64,000 bases of DNA from Flagellimonas hymeniacidonis (GTDB taxonomy: Bacteria > Bacteroidota > Bacteroidia > Flavobacteriales > Flavobacteriaceae), in the NCBI RefSeq assembly GCF_008040165.1, contig NZ_VRUR01000002.1, positions 1,488,001 through 1,552,000 of the forward strand, given 5' to 3'. Shown one piece after another: positions 8,714-18,165 of this stretch. A model generated the notes under the pieces. It had not been told where the DNA came from and ran no database searches. It saw only the letters and a list, made by a program, of their open reading frames with translations. The number at the start of each line of letters is the position of its first letter. The first letter of the stretch is position 1. The position numbers and the translations under genes are program-made.

Positions 8714-9889
8714 TTATTTATTACTTAAAATTTTAAACGCAGACCTTCTATTTTCACTATGCTTCTTCTCTGGACATGGAGTATCATCATCACATTCATT
8801 TGTCAGCCTAGTTTCACCAAATGCATCATATTTAATCCTTTCTTCAGAAATTCCCTTAGAGATTATATATTCAACCGTTCGTTTTGCTCTTTTTTCAGAT
8901 AGCCATTGATTGTATTTATCTGTTCCTCTGGAATCTGTATGTGCAGAAACTTCTATTGCCAAACTTGGAGAATTCTCTAGTATACCCACCAACTTATCTA
9001 AAACTTTTTTATCGGCGATGGAAAGATAGGATGAGTTTAATTTAAAATAGACTCTACCAAGATTCCTTACTTCATTTTCAATTTTAGCTCGCCTGGCATC
9101 TTCAGCATCCTTCTTGGCTTTTTCAGCTGCCAGTCTTGCCGCTTCTTTCTCTCTTTCCAATCGTTCTGCTAATAAACGGGCCTCTTCATCCGCTTTTTGC
9201 TTTGCAGCAATGGAGTCTTGAACTCTTTGTTGTTCTTTCTCCATTTCTTGCAACAATGCTAACTTCTCCTCTCCTTTTCTTGAAAGCCCTTTTTTAACAT
9301 CAAATCGATAGGCAACACCAACTGCATGCTGAATATGATTACTTGCATTTTCGGTATCCATGGCCCATTTTCCAGTTGTATTGAAATCTAACCCCCAATG
9401 GTCGGAAAACCATGTTCTAAAACCCAAAACCGCATTGTATGTACCTCTTCCTTGATTGTTAGCATCCGTATAGCCCGCACCAATACCAATATATGGATCA
9501 AAAAATCCCATTTCTCCTAAAATCATATTAAGGTCATAGCTTATTCTAAAATCCAAACCAAAATAATCAACATCGGCAGGGTTTACCACATTATCAACGA
9601 TTTTTCCTTCTTTATATTTATTGTACGTTCCGATAGCTTCAAGCCCTAGACCATTATCAAAATAACGGCCAACACTAATGCGGGAAGGAAAGGGAACTGC
9701 GTGCCAACCATCTTTAATGTCAAATAAATTCCCGAATTCATCTCCGGAATCATCCACTATGTTTATTCCTAAGGATACCATCCAAGAACTCTTAACTATA
9801 CTATCTTTTTTTGTCAATTGGACTTCTTGGGAGGAACTCGCCAATGACCATAAAAATAATACTGCTAATGCCAGTTTCGTAGATTTCAT
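8714..9889 (-). CDS. OmpA family outer-membrane protein
   Basis: 391 residues. A signal peptide (about 1-20) is followed by an eight-stranded-type outer-membrane barrel (about 35-205). A charged, coiled-coil linker rich in K, E and A follows (about 205-270). The C-terminal OmpA peptidoglycan-binding domain (about 275-390) includes VSAHTDSRGTDKYNQWLSEKRA. An acidic Cys-containing loop, NECDDDTPC, sits in the C-terminal domain and may hold a disulfide or calcium. The predicted role is anchoring the outer membrane to peptidoglycan. A TAATTTTG box on the minus strand at 9916-9923 may be its -7 element. It is separated from cysQ by 39 nt. Confidence 0.9.
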   Translation of the reverse strand: MKSTKLALAVLFLWSLASSSQEVQLTKKDSIVKSSWMVSLGINIVDDSGDEFGNLFDIKDGWHAVPFPSRISVGRYFDNGLGLEAIGTYNKYKEGKIVDNVVNPADVDYFGLDFRISYDLNMILGEMGFFDPYIGIGAGYTDANNQGRGTYNAVLGFRTWFSDHWGLDFNTTGKWAMDTENASNHIQHAVGVAYRFDVKKGLSRKGEEKLALLQEMEKEQQRVQDSIAAKQKADEEARLLAERLEREKEAARLAAEKAKKDAEDARRAKIENEVRNLGRVYFKLNSSYLSIADKKVLDKLVGILENSPSLAIEVSAHTDSRGTDKYNQWLSEKRAKRTVEYIISKGISEERIKYDAFGETRLTNECDDDTPCPEKKHSENRRSAFKILSNK

Positions 9890-10011
9890 TCTGTGTGATT
9901 TGAGGTTATCACAAACAAAATTAATTCAACACCATAAAAATTCGTCTATTGTACTTTAAAGTGCTTTAATTCTCGATAAGAAGCTTAAAAAAGTGAAAAG
10001 TCTAATTTGAT

Positions 10012-10464
10012 CTACCAATCTTTCTTCCGAAAATCCACTTTTTTGGAAGTTTGTGGGATTTTATAAATGTAGAAAGGATACGAAATAATTTGGTTCTCGG
10101 ATTTGGTCGTATCACTTAGTGCTATGGATATCACCATTTCGCCATCAGATTCACTTTCTTTTCTTACTATAGGAGATACTGTGCTGTTCTGAGGACCCAA
10201 ACATACTATAAGTAATGAGTTTTCAGAGAAATTTATGGAAGGAACTGGTAGTCCAGGTTTTCGGGTTTGATTTATCTTGCCATAGAAGCTACGCAAAGAT
10301 TTTTCATCTTGTATTATACTAGCTTCAAATGCATCAATGCCGCTATAGCCGTCATGATCGATTAGAATCATATTTTCATCTTGCTGTTCTGCTTCTGATT
10401 GTCCTTCCTTTTGTGCTTTGCATGAAGTAAGGCAGGCTAGTAATATGATAATAACATGTTTCAC
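10012..10464 (-). CDS. small lipoprotein, weakly PrcB-like
   Basis: 150 residues with a lipoprotein signal ending LTSC at about 12-15. The rest is soluble. The segment NFSENSLLIVCLGPQNSTVSP followed by a C-terminal strand pair (ISYPFYIYKIPQ) resembles the PrcB C-terminal-type domain found in Bacteroidota lipoproteins. That match is by eye and weak. The start lies 3 nt after the bshA stop, so the two are probably co-transcribed. No function can be named. Confidence 0.65.
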   Translation of the reverse strand: MKHVIIILLACLTSCKAQKEGQSEAEQQDENMILIDHDGYSGIDAFEASIIQDEKSLRSFYGKINQTRKPGLPVPSINFSENSLLIVCLGPQNSTVSPIVRKESESDGEMVISIALSDTTKSENQIISYPFYIYKIPQTSKKVDFRKKDW

Positions 10465-10467
10465 TAA

Positions 10468-11610
10468 TCAATAGGTGTTTTTAAAACGATATTTATAGGC
10501 CTTCTCATAAACCTCTTCATATATTGGTAAGATATGAATGATATCGAATTTTGAAGCAACTTTGAACGCACTTTCCTTAAAGTTCTCCAAAACATCGTCA
10601 TCTTTTAGTAAATACAGCGCTTTTTCTGCCATAGTATCCACATCTCCAACATCAGCAAGAAATCCTGAGACACCATCCTTATTCACTTCTGGAATACCTC
10701 CTGTATTACTTGAAATCACAGGAACCCTATTTATCATTGCTTCCAAAGCCGCTAAACCAAAACTCTCTGATTTGGATGGCAGTAAGAACAAATCTGAAAA
10801 GCAAAGTATCCGGTCAATTTCGTTGCTATTACCCAAAAACACTACCTTTTCTTTAATTCCAAGGTCATCACAAAGCTGTTCGGCCATTTCCTTTTCTGGT
10901 CCTTCGCCCACCATCATTAATTTGGCTGGAATTTCCTTCTGAATACGGTCGAAAACCTTAATCACATCCGGAATACGCTTTACGTTTCTAAAATTACTGA
11001 TGTGGGTCACGATACGTTCATCATCATTGGCCATTAAAGAACGCTGACAATCTGTGTAATCTGGACTGTACTTTGTAATATCAATAAAGTTAGGTATCAC
11101 TTCAATCTCTTTTTCTATATTAAAGATTTTTAGCGTACTGCGTTTTAAATCTTCCGAAACCGAAGTCACTATATCCGACTTATTTATACTAAAAGTAACA
11201 GCGGGTTTATAGAATGGGTGTTTGCCCACCAATGTGATATCCGTACCATGAAGTGTGGTGATCATAGGTATAAAAATACCTTCTTCCTGAAGCATTTTTT
11301 TGGCCATATACCCTGCATAAGCATGTGGTATAGCATAGTGCACATGTAAAACCTCTATTCCATAGAACTTAATGGTATCTACTAACTTACTTGACAATGC
11401 CAACTCGTATGGCTGGTATTGAAAAAGTGGATACTCTGGGACATGGACCTCATGAAAATGAATGTTATTCCCCAACAGGTCTAAACGTACAGGTTGTTTA
11501 TAGGTTATAAAATGAACTTCATGACCTCTTTCAGCCAGTGCTAGTCCCAATTCCGTGGCAACAACGCCACTACCTCCAAAAGTGGGGTAACATACAATTG
11601 CTATCTTCAT
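10468..11610 (-). CDS. bshA: N-acetyl-alpha-D-glucosaminyl L-malate synthase
   Basis: 380-residue GT4 glycosyltransferase. The N-terminus CYPTFGGSGVVATELGLALA is diagnostic for BshA, which joins UDP-GlcNAc and L-malate in the first step of bacillithiol synthesis. The C-terminal Rossmann half has PSKSESFGLAALEAM, with the EX7E-type nucleotide-sugar motif of GT4 enzymes. The other bacillithiol genes (bshB, bshC) are not in the window. It is read towards the small lipoprotein gene. Confidence 0.93.
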   Translation of the reverse strand: MKIAIVCYPTFGGSGVVATELGLALAERGHEVHFITYKQPVRLDLLGNNIHFHEVHVPEYPLFQYQPYELALSSKLVDTIKFYGIEVLHVHYAIPHAYAGYMAKKMLQEEGIFIPMITTLHGTDITLVGKHPFYKPAVTFSINKSDIVTSVSEDLKRSTLKIFNIEKEIEVIPNFIDITKYSPDYTDCQRSLMANDDERIVTHISNFRNVKRIPDVIKVFDRIQKEIPAKLMMVGEGPEKEMAEQLCDDLGIKEKVVFLGNSNEIDRILCFSDLFLLPSKSESFGLAALEAMINRVPVISSNTGGIPEVNKDGVSGFLADVGDVDTMAEKALYLLKDDDVLENFKESAFKVASKFDIIHILPIYEEVYEKAYKYRFKNTY

Positions 11611-11639
11611 AAGAGCAAATCTAAAGCAATATTTACTTT

Positions 11640-14555
11640 TTAATTTATAATAGAATCATAAATCGCTTGCTGGATTCTTGTTCGCAATCCAGATTTCACC
11701 AACAGTGTATTGCTTGCTGTAGGGTATGTTCTGTTGGATAAAAAAACATATACAAGCTCCTCGTCTGGGTCTGCCCATGTGTAAGTTCCAGTAAAACCAC
11801 TATGTCCAAAACTTTTTCTTGAAACACATCCGCAGGTAGGTCCTTTTTCTTTTAATTGAGGTTTGTCAAAACCTACTCCCCTCCTTACATCCTTATGGCA
11901 AAAATAACAGGTGTTGAATTTTTTTATGGTTCGTTCGTCTAAAAACCGTTTACCTCCATAAATACCTCCCTGTAAATACATTTGCATAATCTTGGCAACA
12001 TCGTTGGCATTGCTAAACAGCCCAGCATGACCTCCTACTCCACCCTGCATGGCCGCTCCCATATCGTGCACATATCCTTGAACGGTTTGATATCTAAAAT
12101 ATTTATCCTCTTCGGATGGCACAATCTCTTGTTTTGGAAATTTTTCAAGAGGATTAAAAGCAGTATGCTGTAATCCCATTGGGGTATATAAAAATTCGTT
12201 GATCAAGGCGTCAATGGATTTTCCATAAGACTCTTCAATATATTTTTTGAATATATAGTAAGCCACATCGCTATAACGGTATCGATTGGACTTCAAACTC
12301 TGTCTGCCTATTCTATTATAAATAGAATCTTTATAGGCATCTGTTAAATACAGATTATCCGCCACCTTAAAAGAAAAACCATTTGTAGGTTGATTTCTGT
12401 AGAAATCTGAAGAGGGTTTTCTGTTTTTGGTCAACGTATCGATATAAAATGCTATCCAAGCCGGAAGCCGGCCATAGTGGGAAAGTGCTTTTAAAACCGT
12501 TACATCCTTTAATTCTGAGGACTCATATTCCGGAACCAGTTCTTGAAACGTATTATTCAGGGCAATTTTGCCCTCTTCCTCCATCTTCATGATTAGAGGT
12601 AACGTGGATAGAATTTTGGTCAATGAAGCTAAATCATAGATATGCCCTTCGCTAATTTCATCTTCTGAAGTGTATGTAGGTTTCCCAAAACTCTTATTAT
12701 ATATGACCTTTCCTCTTTTTGCTATTAGTACCTGAGCTCCTGGGTACATTAGAGAGTCCAAACCAGCAGTAACCAAACTATCTACAATAGCCAACTTATC
12801 TGAGTTTAACCCAACTCTTTCAGGAATACTATAACCCAAGCGCAAAAGTGGCTTTAATTTAACCCCAGTATTCACCGGAAACTCTGGGTTGGTGGAAACA
12901 GGCAATCTCCCATCAGCTCCAATAGCCCCAAAAATTACCTCAGCAGCTTTTTCTTGTGCAATAGCACTGTTTTGGTATGCCATCACTAGCCCATCTATGG
13001 TATTGAAACTAGTTATATCTGAAAGTGCGTAGGGTTTTGCGAACAATGTAAGCACAGTATTACTAGTCCTAAGTCTAGAAATCTCCTGTAACCAAAATAG
13101 CTCGTTTTTCGAGAATTTATAGGATTTCCAAGGACTTTTATTACTCTTATGAAGGCCAATAATCACCAAATTAAAATCTGAAAGCTGGGTTCTATAGCCT
13201 GCGGCATCTTTTGCACTGATCTTAGTTACTTTAGCGTATTGGTTTAATGCTCTGAAAAATGTATATCCAGAATCATCTCCAAAGTTTACGTAGGCAATTT
13301 TTTTGTTTTCCAACTTCTTTATGGGCAGAAGGGAAAAATTATTTTTAACCACTGTAATCGCATTTTCAATGGCTTCTTCATAGACCACATCATTTTCAAT
13401 TCCATTTAAGTCTTCATAAAGATTTTCCAATGCAATTGGCCGATACTTATGTAATCCCGCCTTATACTTGGCTAATAAAATCTTTTTAACAGAAGTAGAA
13501 AGTCGTTCTTCAGAAATGATACCGTTATTAAACGATTCCTCCATTTTTTGTTTTGCCTTTAGCACATTTTCTGGCATTAAAAGCAAATCATTCCCGGCAA
13601 GAAAAGCTTGAAGTTCTACCTCCCCTTCTGGTGCAAACTGGGAAACAGCCTTCATGTTTAAGGCATCGGTTATGGTCAATCCTTCAAATCCTAATTCGGT
13701 TTGTAATAATCCAGATATCACTTGTTCTGATAAGGTAGACGGCAAGCCTTCTCTCATAATTTCCACACTGGGAACATCTAAATGGGCAACCATAACCGAA
13801 CTTAATCCGGCATTAATGAGTTCCTTGAAAGGATACAGTTCGATTGAATCCAATCGCTTTTTTGAAGAGTTGATAATAGGCAACGCCTTGTGGGAATCTG
13901 TTGCAGTATCCCCATGCCCGGGAAAATGTTTGCCACAGGATAAAACCCCCGCACGTTCCATTCCCTTCATAAAAGCAATACCCTGCTTGGATACATTTAA
14001 GGGATCCTCACCAAAAGAACGGTTCCCAATAATGGGATTCTTAGGATTGTTGTTCACATCTATATCTGGCGCAAAATTGATGTGCACTCCTAGCCTTTTT
14101 GCATGTTTCCCTACTTGAAAGCCAACTTTTTCGACTATTGAGCTATCCCTTATTGCTCCTAGCGTCATATTCCATGGGAAAGCATAGGTAGAATCTAAAC
14201 GCATCGCCAAGCCCCATTCGGCGTCCATACCAATTAACAATGGAGTTTTGGAAATTGACTGATACTCATTAGTGAGTTTTGCCTGCCTGTTCGGACCTCC
14301 AGTGGAAAATATAACCCCTCCAATATTATGGGCTTTTATAAGCTCTTTTATGTTGTCCGTGGCACTCTTGCTTTGATTTGAAGCAACACTGACCATAAAT
14401 AGCTGCCCTATTCTTTCGCTCACAGACATACTATCATATTGGGCATTAACCCAACTGTTTTGCGCAACGGAATCTGTGGTGATTAATGGACTTTTTTGAC
14501 CATTAACCCCTAAGAACATCAGTAAGAAAAGGAGAAAGTAAAGGTTTATCCGCAT
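11640..14555 (-). CDS. GH3 beta-N-acetylglucosaminidase fused to serine hydrolase
   Basis: 971 residues with a signal peptide (about 1-19). Residues about 40-370 form a GH3 NagZ-like barrel: KHFPGHGDTATDSH at 209-222 carries the His/Asp general-acid pair, and D297 in TDALNM is the expected nucleophile. Residues 390-570 resemble a GH3 C-terminal sandwich. Residues about 585-960 are a class C beta-lactamase/DD-peptidase-like domain with S644-L-T-K647, Y760-S-D and H917-S-G. The pairing suggests trimming of exported peptidoglycan or muropeptides. A Cys-rich insert (C882, C885, C907, C909) precedes the HSG motif. Fusions of this kind are known in Bacteroidota. Confidence 0.9.
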   Translation of the reverse strand: MRINLYFLLFLLMFLGVNGQKSPLITTDSVAQNSWVNAQYDSMSVSERIGQLFMVSVASNQSKSATDNIKELIKAHNIGGVIFSTGGPNRQAKLTNEYQSISKTPLLIGMDAEWGLAMRLDSTYAFPWNMTLGAIRDSSIVEKVGFQVGKHAKRLGVHINFAPDIDVNNNPKNPIIGNRSFGEDPLNVSKQGIAFMKGMERAGVLSCGKHFPGHGDTATDSHKALPIINSSKKRLDSIELYPFKELINAGLSSVMVAHLDVPSVEIMREGLPSTLSEQVISGLLQTELGFEGLTITDALNMKAVSQFAPEGEVELQAFLAGNDLLLMPENVLKAKQKMEESFNNGIISEERLSTSVKKILLAKYKAGLHKYRPIALENLYEDLNGIENDVVYEEAIENAITVVKNNFSLLPIKKLENKKIAYVNFGDDSGYTFFRALNQYAKVTKISAKDAAGYRTQLSDFNLVIIGLHKSNKSPWKSYKFSKNELFWLQEISRLRTSNTVLTLFAKPYALSDITSFNTIDGLVMAYQNSAIAQEKAAEVIFGAIGADGRLPVSTNPEFPVNTGVKLKPLLRLGYSIPERVGLNSDKLAIVDSLVTAGLDSLMYPGAQVLIAKRGKVIYNKSFGKPTYTSEDEISEGHIYDLASLTKILSTLPLIMKMEEEGKIALNNTFQELVPEYESSELKDVTVLKALSHYGRLPAWIAFYIDTLTKNRKPSSDFYRNQPTNGFSFKVADNLYLTDAYKDSIYNRIGRQSLKSNRYRYSDVAYYIFKKYIEESYGKSIDALINEFLYTPMGLQHTAFNPLEKFPKQEIVPSEEDKYFRYQTVQGYVHDMGAAMQGGVGGHAGLFSNANDVAKIMQMYLQGGIYGGKRFLDERTIKKFNTCYFCHKDVRRGVGFDKPQLKEKGPTCGCVSRKSFGHSGFTGTYTWADPDEELVYVFLSNRTYPTASNTLLVKSGLRTRIQQAIYDSIIN

Positions 14556-14643
14556 AAAATCTTGTCTAGGACATGAACTTACAGCTGATAAAAATATTGT
14601 ATTTCATCGAGGAAAGTATCGTATTTAGGATAATTTAAGGAGA

Positions 14644-15126
14644 TTATACAAATCTTGAGTGCCAACTTTCGCTTGCTGGTACCTCCCAATGTTCCATATA
14701 TTCTAGTTTATTGGCTACCAGATTATTGAACACAATAGTGTTTTTTGAGATGGATTTTTGCTTTGCCATTTTTTTAAAATCTTGCAATGATTTGTAAGAC
14801 ACGTATTCTCCCTGTTTAAAAGAAACATTCATCCGGTCTAAAAGATTCACTTTGTACTTTTTCTCCAAGTTTTGAATGAAATGTACAGACGCATCTATGG
14901 AACAACCTGAAGCACTGGCATTGGTTTGGTCTAACCCTATGATGATAAACCTCTTGTACTTTATTTCAAATCCAGCTTCCAATTCACTTCCATGGGCTGT
15001 CCATTCTTTTAAAAACCCAGTTAAGTTTTCTTCAACTTCCTGTAATTCTTCATCACTTAGGCTTCTATTGGACTGATAAATCCATATTCTAGCATTATCA
15101 GGAAGCTTTTCAAAAGGTACTACCAT
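14644..15126 (-). CDS. conserved Bacteroidota hypothetical protein
   Basis: 160 residues, soluble, without signal peptide or membrane helix. Related proteins are sometimes labelled ABC transporter ATPase, but no Walker A, Walker B or signature motif is visible here. The sequence opens VPFEKLPDNARIWIYQSNR and has a central IIIGLDQTNASASGCSIDASV. This gives a small alpha/beta fold with one conserved-looking cysteine. It is last in a likely run with the LamG-like and iron-sulfur genes (29 nt gap). Function unknown. Confidence 0.7.
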   Translation of the reverse strand: MVVPFEKLPDNARIWIYQSNRSLSDEELQEVEENLTGFLKEWTAHGSELEAGFEIKYKRFIIIGLDQTNASASGCSIDASVHFIQNLEKKYKVNLLDRMNVSFKQGEYVSYKSLQDFKKMAKQKSISKNTIVFNNLVANKLEYMEHWEVPASESWHSRFV

Positions 15127-15155
15127 GAATTTATATTTATATAATGTGCGCTAAA

Positions 15156-16010
15156 TCAGTTTATAATTGATTTCAAGCCATCTTTGGTATTAAAAATAAG
15201 TGTAATTTCTTCTGTGCCCAGCAGCCTATTAAACACGGCTAACTCATCCAAGAGGCCAATATAGTTTAATCCGAGCATCATATTTGCTTTTTCCTCCTCC
15301 CAGGTAAACGGATCTGTAATAGTAGGTGATGTTCCCATACTTTTGCCATTAACAAACAATTCCGAGCTTCCTTTTTCAGTATTCAATTCGGAAAAGTTAA
15401 TAACGATGTGTGTCCAATCCCCTCTTCTAAATGGTGGTTCTTTAACCCATACCAATCTTTTTTCAAAATCAGGATTGTCATCAGGCCCCAAGCCTTTTGG
15501 GTTCCAGACTTCCAAATCCCCCAATACGCCTAAACGAAAGCTTCTGGGGTTATCCTTGGTAAAGTCTACCCACATGGAAGCATCATTATAGTTGACATCC
15601 GTAATCTGGATGGGATCACAATAGCCGGGTTCTAAGTCCTTTGCTGGGTCCAGTTGCAGCCAGAGTGATACAGAACCACTCCAATTTTCCTTGGAATACC
15701 CCATATTTTTAGCTGCTTTAAAAAAGGTAATCATCTTACCTTTCTTTTTGAAATCCAGTGCATCTCCAGATAATCCTTTGCCTTTGGCCACTACTACATC
15801 TGGATTCAATAAGCCTGGTTGCGCATTTTCTATATTCTTTCGCAGATCGGCAGTGTAAATACTTTTATCCCCCATGGCGATATCCGCAGAGGTTCCGCTA
15901 TCAAATGAGGCATAAAATAATACATCATCAGCCAATTTATTTTCAATAGTAAACGCTAGCATCAAAATAAAAGCAGTAATGAGACAAGCGTATTTTAGAA
16001 TATGTTTCAT
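15156..16010 (-). CDS. secreted LamG/concanavalin-like domain protein
   Basis: 284 residues with a signal peptide (about 1-25, hydrophobic core LITAFILMLAFTI). The body is one LamG/laminin-G-type jelly roll: DVLFYASFDSG near the start, GSVSLWLQLDP in the middle, GDWTHIVINFSE with SELFVNGKSMG, and IGLLDELAVFNRLLGTEEI at the end. Such domains bind sugars or calcium; no catalytic domain is attached. It lies 27 nt downstream of the iron-sulfur protein gene. Substrate or partner unknown. Confidence 0.75.
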   Translation of the reverse strand: MKHILKYACLITAFILMLAFTIENKLADDVLFYASFDSGTSADIAMGDKSIYTADLRKNIENAQPGLLNPDVVVAKGKGLSGDALDFKKKGKMITFFKAAKNMGYSKENWSGSVSLWLQLDPAKDLEPGYCDPIQITDVNYNDASMWVDFTKDNPRSFRLGVLGDLEVWNPKGLGPDDNPDFEKRLVWVKEPPFRRGDWTHIVINFSELNTEKGSSELFVNGKSMGTSPTITDPFTWEEEKANMMLGLNYIGLLDELAVFNRLLGTEEITLIFNTKDGLKSIIN

Positions 16011-16037
16011 AATACTGTGTAATACGTTATTTTTTAT

Positions 16038-16829
16038 TTATAAATCCTCAGCATTGGCAATAAGTTCTGCTACATCCAAAACGGTAACACTTCCCTCTTT
16101 TTCGTGCGCTTTAATTCCGTCCGTCATCATTGTATTGCAATATGGACAGCCTGTTGCAATAATATCTGGATTGGTTTCCAATGCATCTTTTGTACGCAAT
16201 ACATTGATATCCATGTCTCCCTTTTCCGGTTCTTTGAACATTTGTGCACCTCCTGCACCACAGCATAGCGCTGTTTTTTTATGCCGCTTCATCTCTACAA
16301 TAGTCGCATTGGTTTTCTTAAGAACCTCTCTTGGTGCATCATAAACTGAGTTCGCTCTCCCTAAATAACAAGGATCGTGGAATGTAATTCGTTTTTCTTT
16401 GTAAAATGTACCTTCAACGGACAAACGTCCATTATCCAATAACTCTTTTATGAATTGTGTATGGTGAACAACATCATAGTTTCCGCCTAAACTTGGGTAT
16501 TCATTTTTCAACGTATTGAAAGAATGTGGGTCGCAGGTTACGATCCGCTTTACTTCGTAGCCATTTAAAACTTCTATATTCATCATAGCCTGCATCTGGA
16601 ATAAGAATTCATTGCCTGCACGCTTGGCCACATCTCCAGTGCAACTTTCCTCCGACCCCAAAACCGCAAACTCAACGTTGGCCTTATTCAATATTTTCAC
16701 AAAAGCTCTAGAAATCTTTTTAGCCCTATCATCGTAGCTGCCAGCAGAACCTACCCAAAACAATATTTCAGGCTGTGCACCCTCGGCCATAAATGCTTCC
16801 ATGGTTTTCACCTTAAGTTCCTCACTCAT
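16038..16829 (-). CDS. CCG-domain (Fe-S) cluster protein
   Basis: 263 residues. It has two cysteine-rich CCG-type modules as in heterodisulfide reductase subunit B, LutA and GlpC: TCDPHSFN...FHDPCYLGRAN, then ALCCGAGGAQMF...GCPYCNTMM. These bind a non-cubane [4Fe-4S] cluster. It lies 10 nt downstream of a membrane ferredoxin-like subunit, so the two probably form an electron-transfer complex at the inner membrane. The substrate is not known. Confidence 0.85.
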   Translation of the reverse strand: MSEELKVKTMEAFMAEGAQPEILFWVGSAGSYDDRAKKISRAFVKILNKANVEFAVLGSEESCTGDVAKRAGNEFLFQMQAMMNIEVLNGYEVKRIVTCDPHSFNTLKNEYPSLGGNYDVVHHTQFIKELLDNGRLSVEGTFYKEKRITFHDPCYLGRANSVYDAPREVLKKTNATIVEMKRHKKTALCCGAGGAQMFKEPEKGDMDINVLRTKDALETNPDIIATGCPYCNTMMTDGIKAHEKEGSVTVLDVAELIANAEDL

Positions 16830-16839
16830 AATTCTAGAT

Positions 16840-18162
16840 TTATTCGTTTACCCAGTTTAAACGATCCATTTGATTATATGGCCATGGCGCGCCATTGTTT
16901 TCAATATTGGACATCATATTGTTTAGTTCCATAGGTGCTGCAGATTGTTCCATCACCAAAAATCGTCTCATTTCCAGAATAATGGATAGCGGGTCTATAC
17001 TTACTGGGCAGGCTTGTACACAAGCATTGCAGGTAGTACATGCCCATAATTCTTCATGGCTAATATAATCTCCCAACAATTGTTTTCCATCTGGAACAAA
17101 TTCACCTTTATTGGCATCCATGTTTTTACCCACTTCTTCCAAACGGTCACGGGTATCCATCATTATTTTTCTAGGGGAAAGCTTTTTCCCTGTCTGATTT
17201 GCCGGACATTCCGAAGTACATCTACCACATTCCGTGCAGGTATAGGCATTGAGCAATTGCACCCAATTTAAATCCATGACATCTGATGCTCCAAATTTCT
17301 CAGGCTCTGGTGCATCTTCAGGTGGAGCGGCGAACGGATCAGCTAATGGGTCCATCATCAATTTTACCTCATTGGTAACTGCCTCTACATTATTAAATGC
17401 TCCTTGTGGTTTTAGCTTACCATAGTAGGTATTTGGAAAGGCTAATAGAATATGTAAATGTTTAGAATAGTATAGATAATTTAAAAAAGACAATATTCCT
17501 ACAATATGTAACCACCAAGCCGTACGTTCAATACCTATTAAACTCGAAATTGACATGCCATCAAATAAGGGGGCAATCATTTGGCTTATAGGAAAGGCAC
17601 CTGCTTTTGTATAATGTGCAGCATCCAACTGTTGTAATTGAAAATCGGCAGCATTCATGGTTAGGAATAAAAGCATGAGTACCAATTCAATGTACAAAAT
17701 CATGTTGCCGTCTTTTTTAGGCCAACCCTCCATTTCTGGCTTAAGAAATCGCTGAAGTTTTATGATATTCCTCCTTATCCAAAATATTACCACAGCAACA
17801 ATAACAAGCAATGCCAATATTTCAAAAGAGCCTATTAGAAAATCGTACAAAGTACCTAACGGAGCAAACACACGGTGAGTGCCCAACACCCCATCAATGA
17901 TGATTTCCAAGACTTCAATATTGATGATGATAAACCCCACGTATACAATAATATGCATGAGGCCAGCGATTGGGCGAACCACCATTTTCGTTTGCCCTAA
18001 AGCAATTTTGGCCATGTTTTTCCAGCGTTGGGAAGCATTATCGCTAACATCAACAGCTTTTCCCAACTTGATGTTTCTTGACAATTTTTTAATATTCCTT
18101 ACGAAAAAACCTATTCCGGCAATCAGGATTAAGGTAAAAAGAATATTAGGCAAGTACTCCAT
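16840..18162 (-). CDS. membrane-bound 4Fe-4S oxidoreductase subunit
   Basis: 440 residues. Hydrophobic helices lie at about 4-22, 68-90, 108-130, 155-172 and 213-232. A cytoplasmic-type double ferredoxin domain follows, with C309, C312, C315, C319 (CTECGRCTSECP) and C375, C378, C381, C385 (CTTCNACVQACP). The pattern is that of HdrE/HdrC-like or NarI/HdrC fusion proteins. Histidines in the helices (H70, H219) could bind heme b. It starts 3 nt after mlaD and is followed by its CCG-type partner. The physiological electron donor and acceptor are unknown. Confidence 0.85.
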   Translation of the reverse strand: MEYLPNILFTLILIAGIGFFVRNIKKLSRNIKLGKAVDVSDNASQRWKNMAKIALGQTKMVVRPIAGLMHIIVYVGFIIINIEVLEIIIDGVLGTHRVFAPLGTLYDFLIGSFEILALLVIVAVVIFWIRRNIIKLQRFLKPEMEGWPKKDGNMILYIELVLMLLFLTMNAADFQLQQLDAAHYTKAGAFPISQMIAPLFDGMSISSLIGIERTAWWLHIVGILSFLNYLYYSKHLHILLAFPNTYYGKLKPQGAFNNVEAVTNEVKLMMDPLADPFAAPPEDAPEPEKFGASDVMDLNWVQLLNAYTCTECGRCTSECPANQTGKKLSPRKIMMDTRDRLEEVGKNMDANKGEFVPDGKQLLGDYISHEELWACTTCNACVQACPVSIDPLSIILEMRRFLVMEQSAAPMELNNMMSNIENNGAPWPYNQMDRLNWVNE

Positions 18163-18165
18163 ATA

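Noticed and set aside
9951-9964. Palindrome GTACTTTAAAGTGC upstream of the OmpA-like gene
   Set aside because: Short and AT-rich, seen once, with no partner copy and no regulator nearby; could equally be chance.
11904-11917. CYFCH in the GH3 fusion as a c-type heme site
   Set aside because: It lies inside a beta-lactamase-like domain with no cytochrome features and is paired with a nearby CGC, so a zinc site or disulfides are more likely.
14644-15126. ABC transporter ATPase, a label sometimes given to this protein family
   Set aside because: No Walker A, Walker B or signature motif can be found in the 160 residues.
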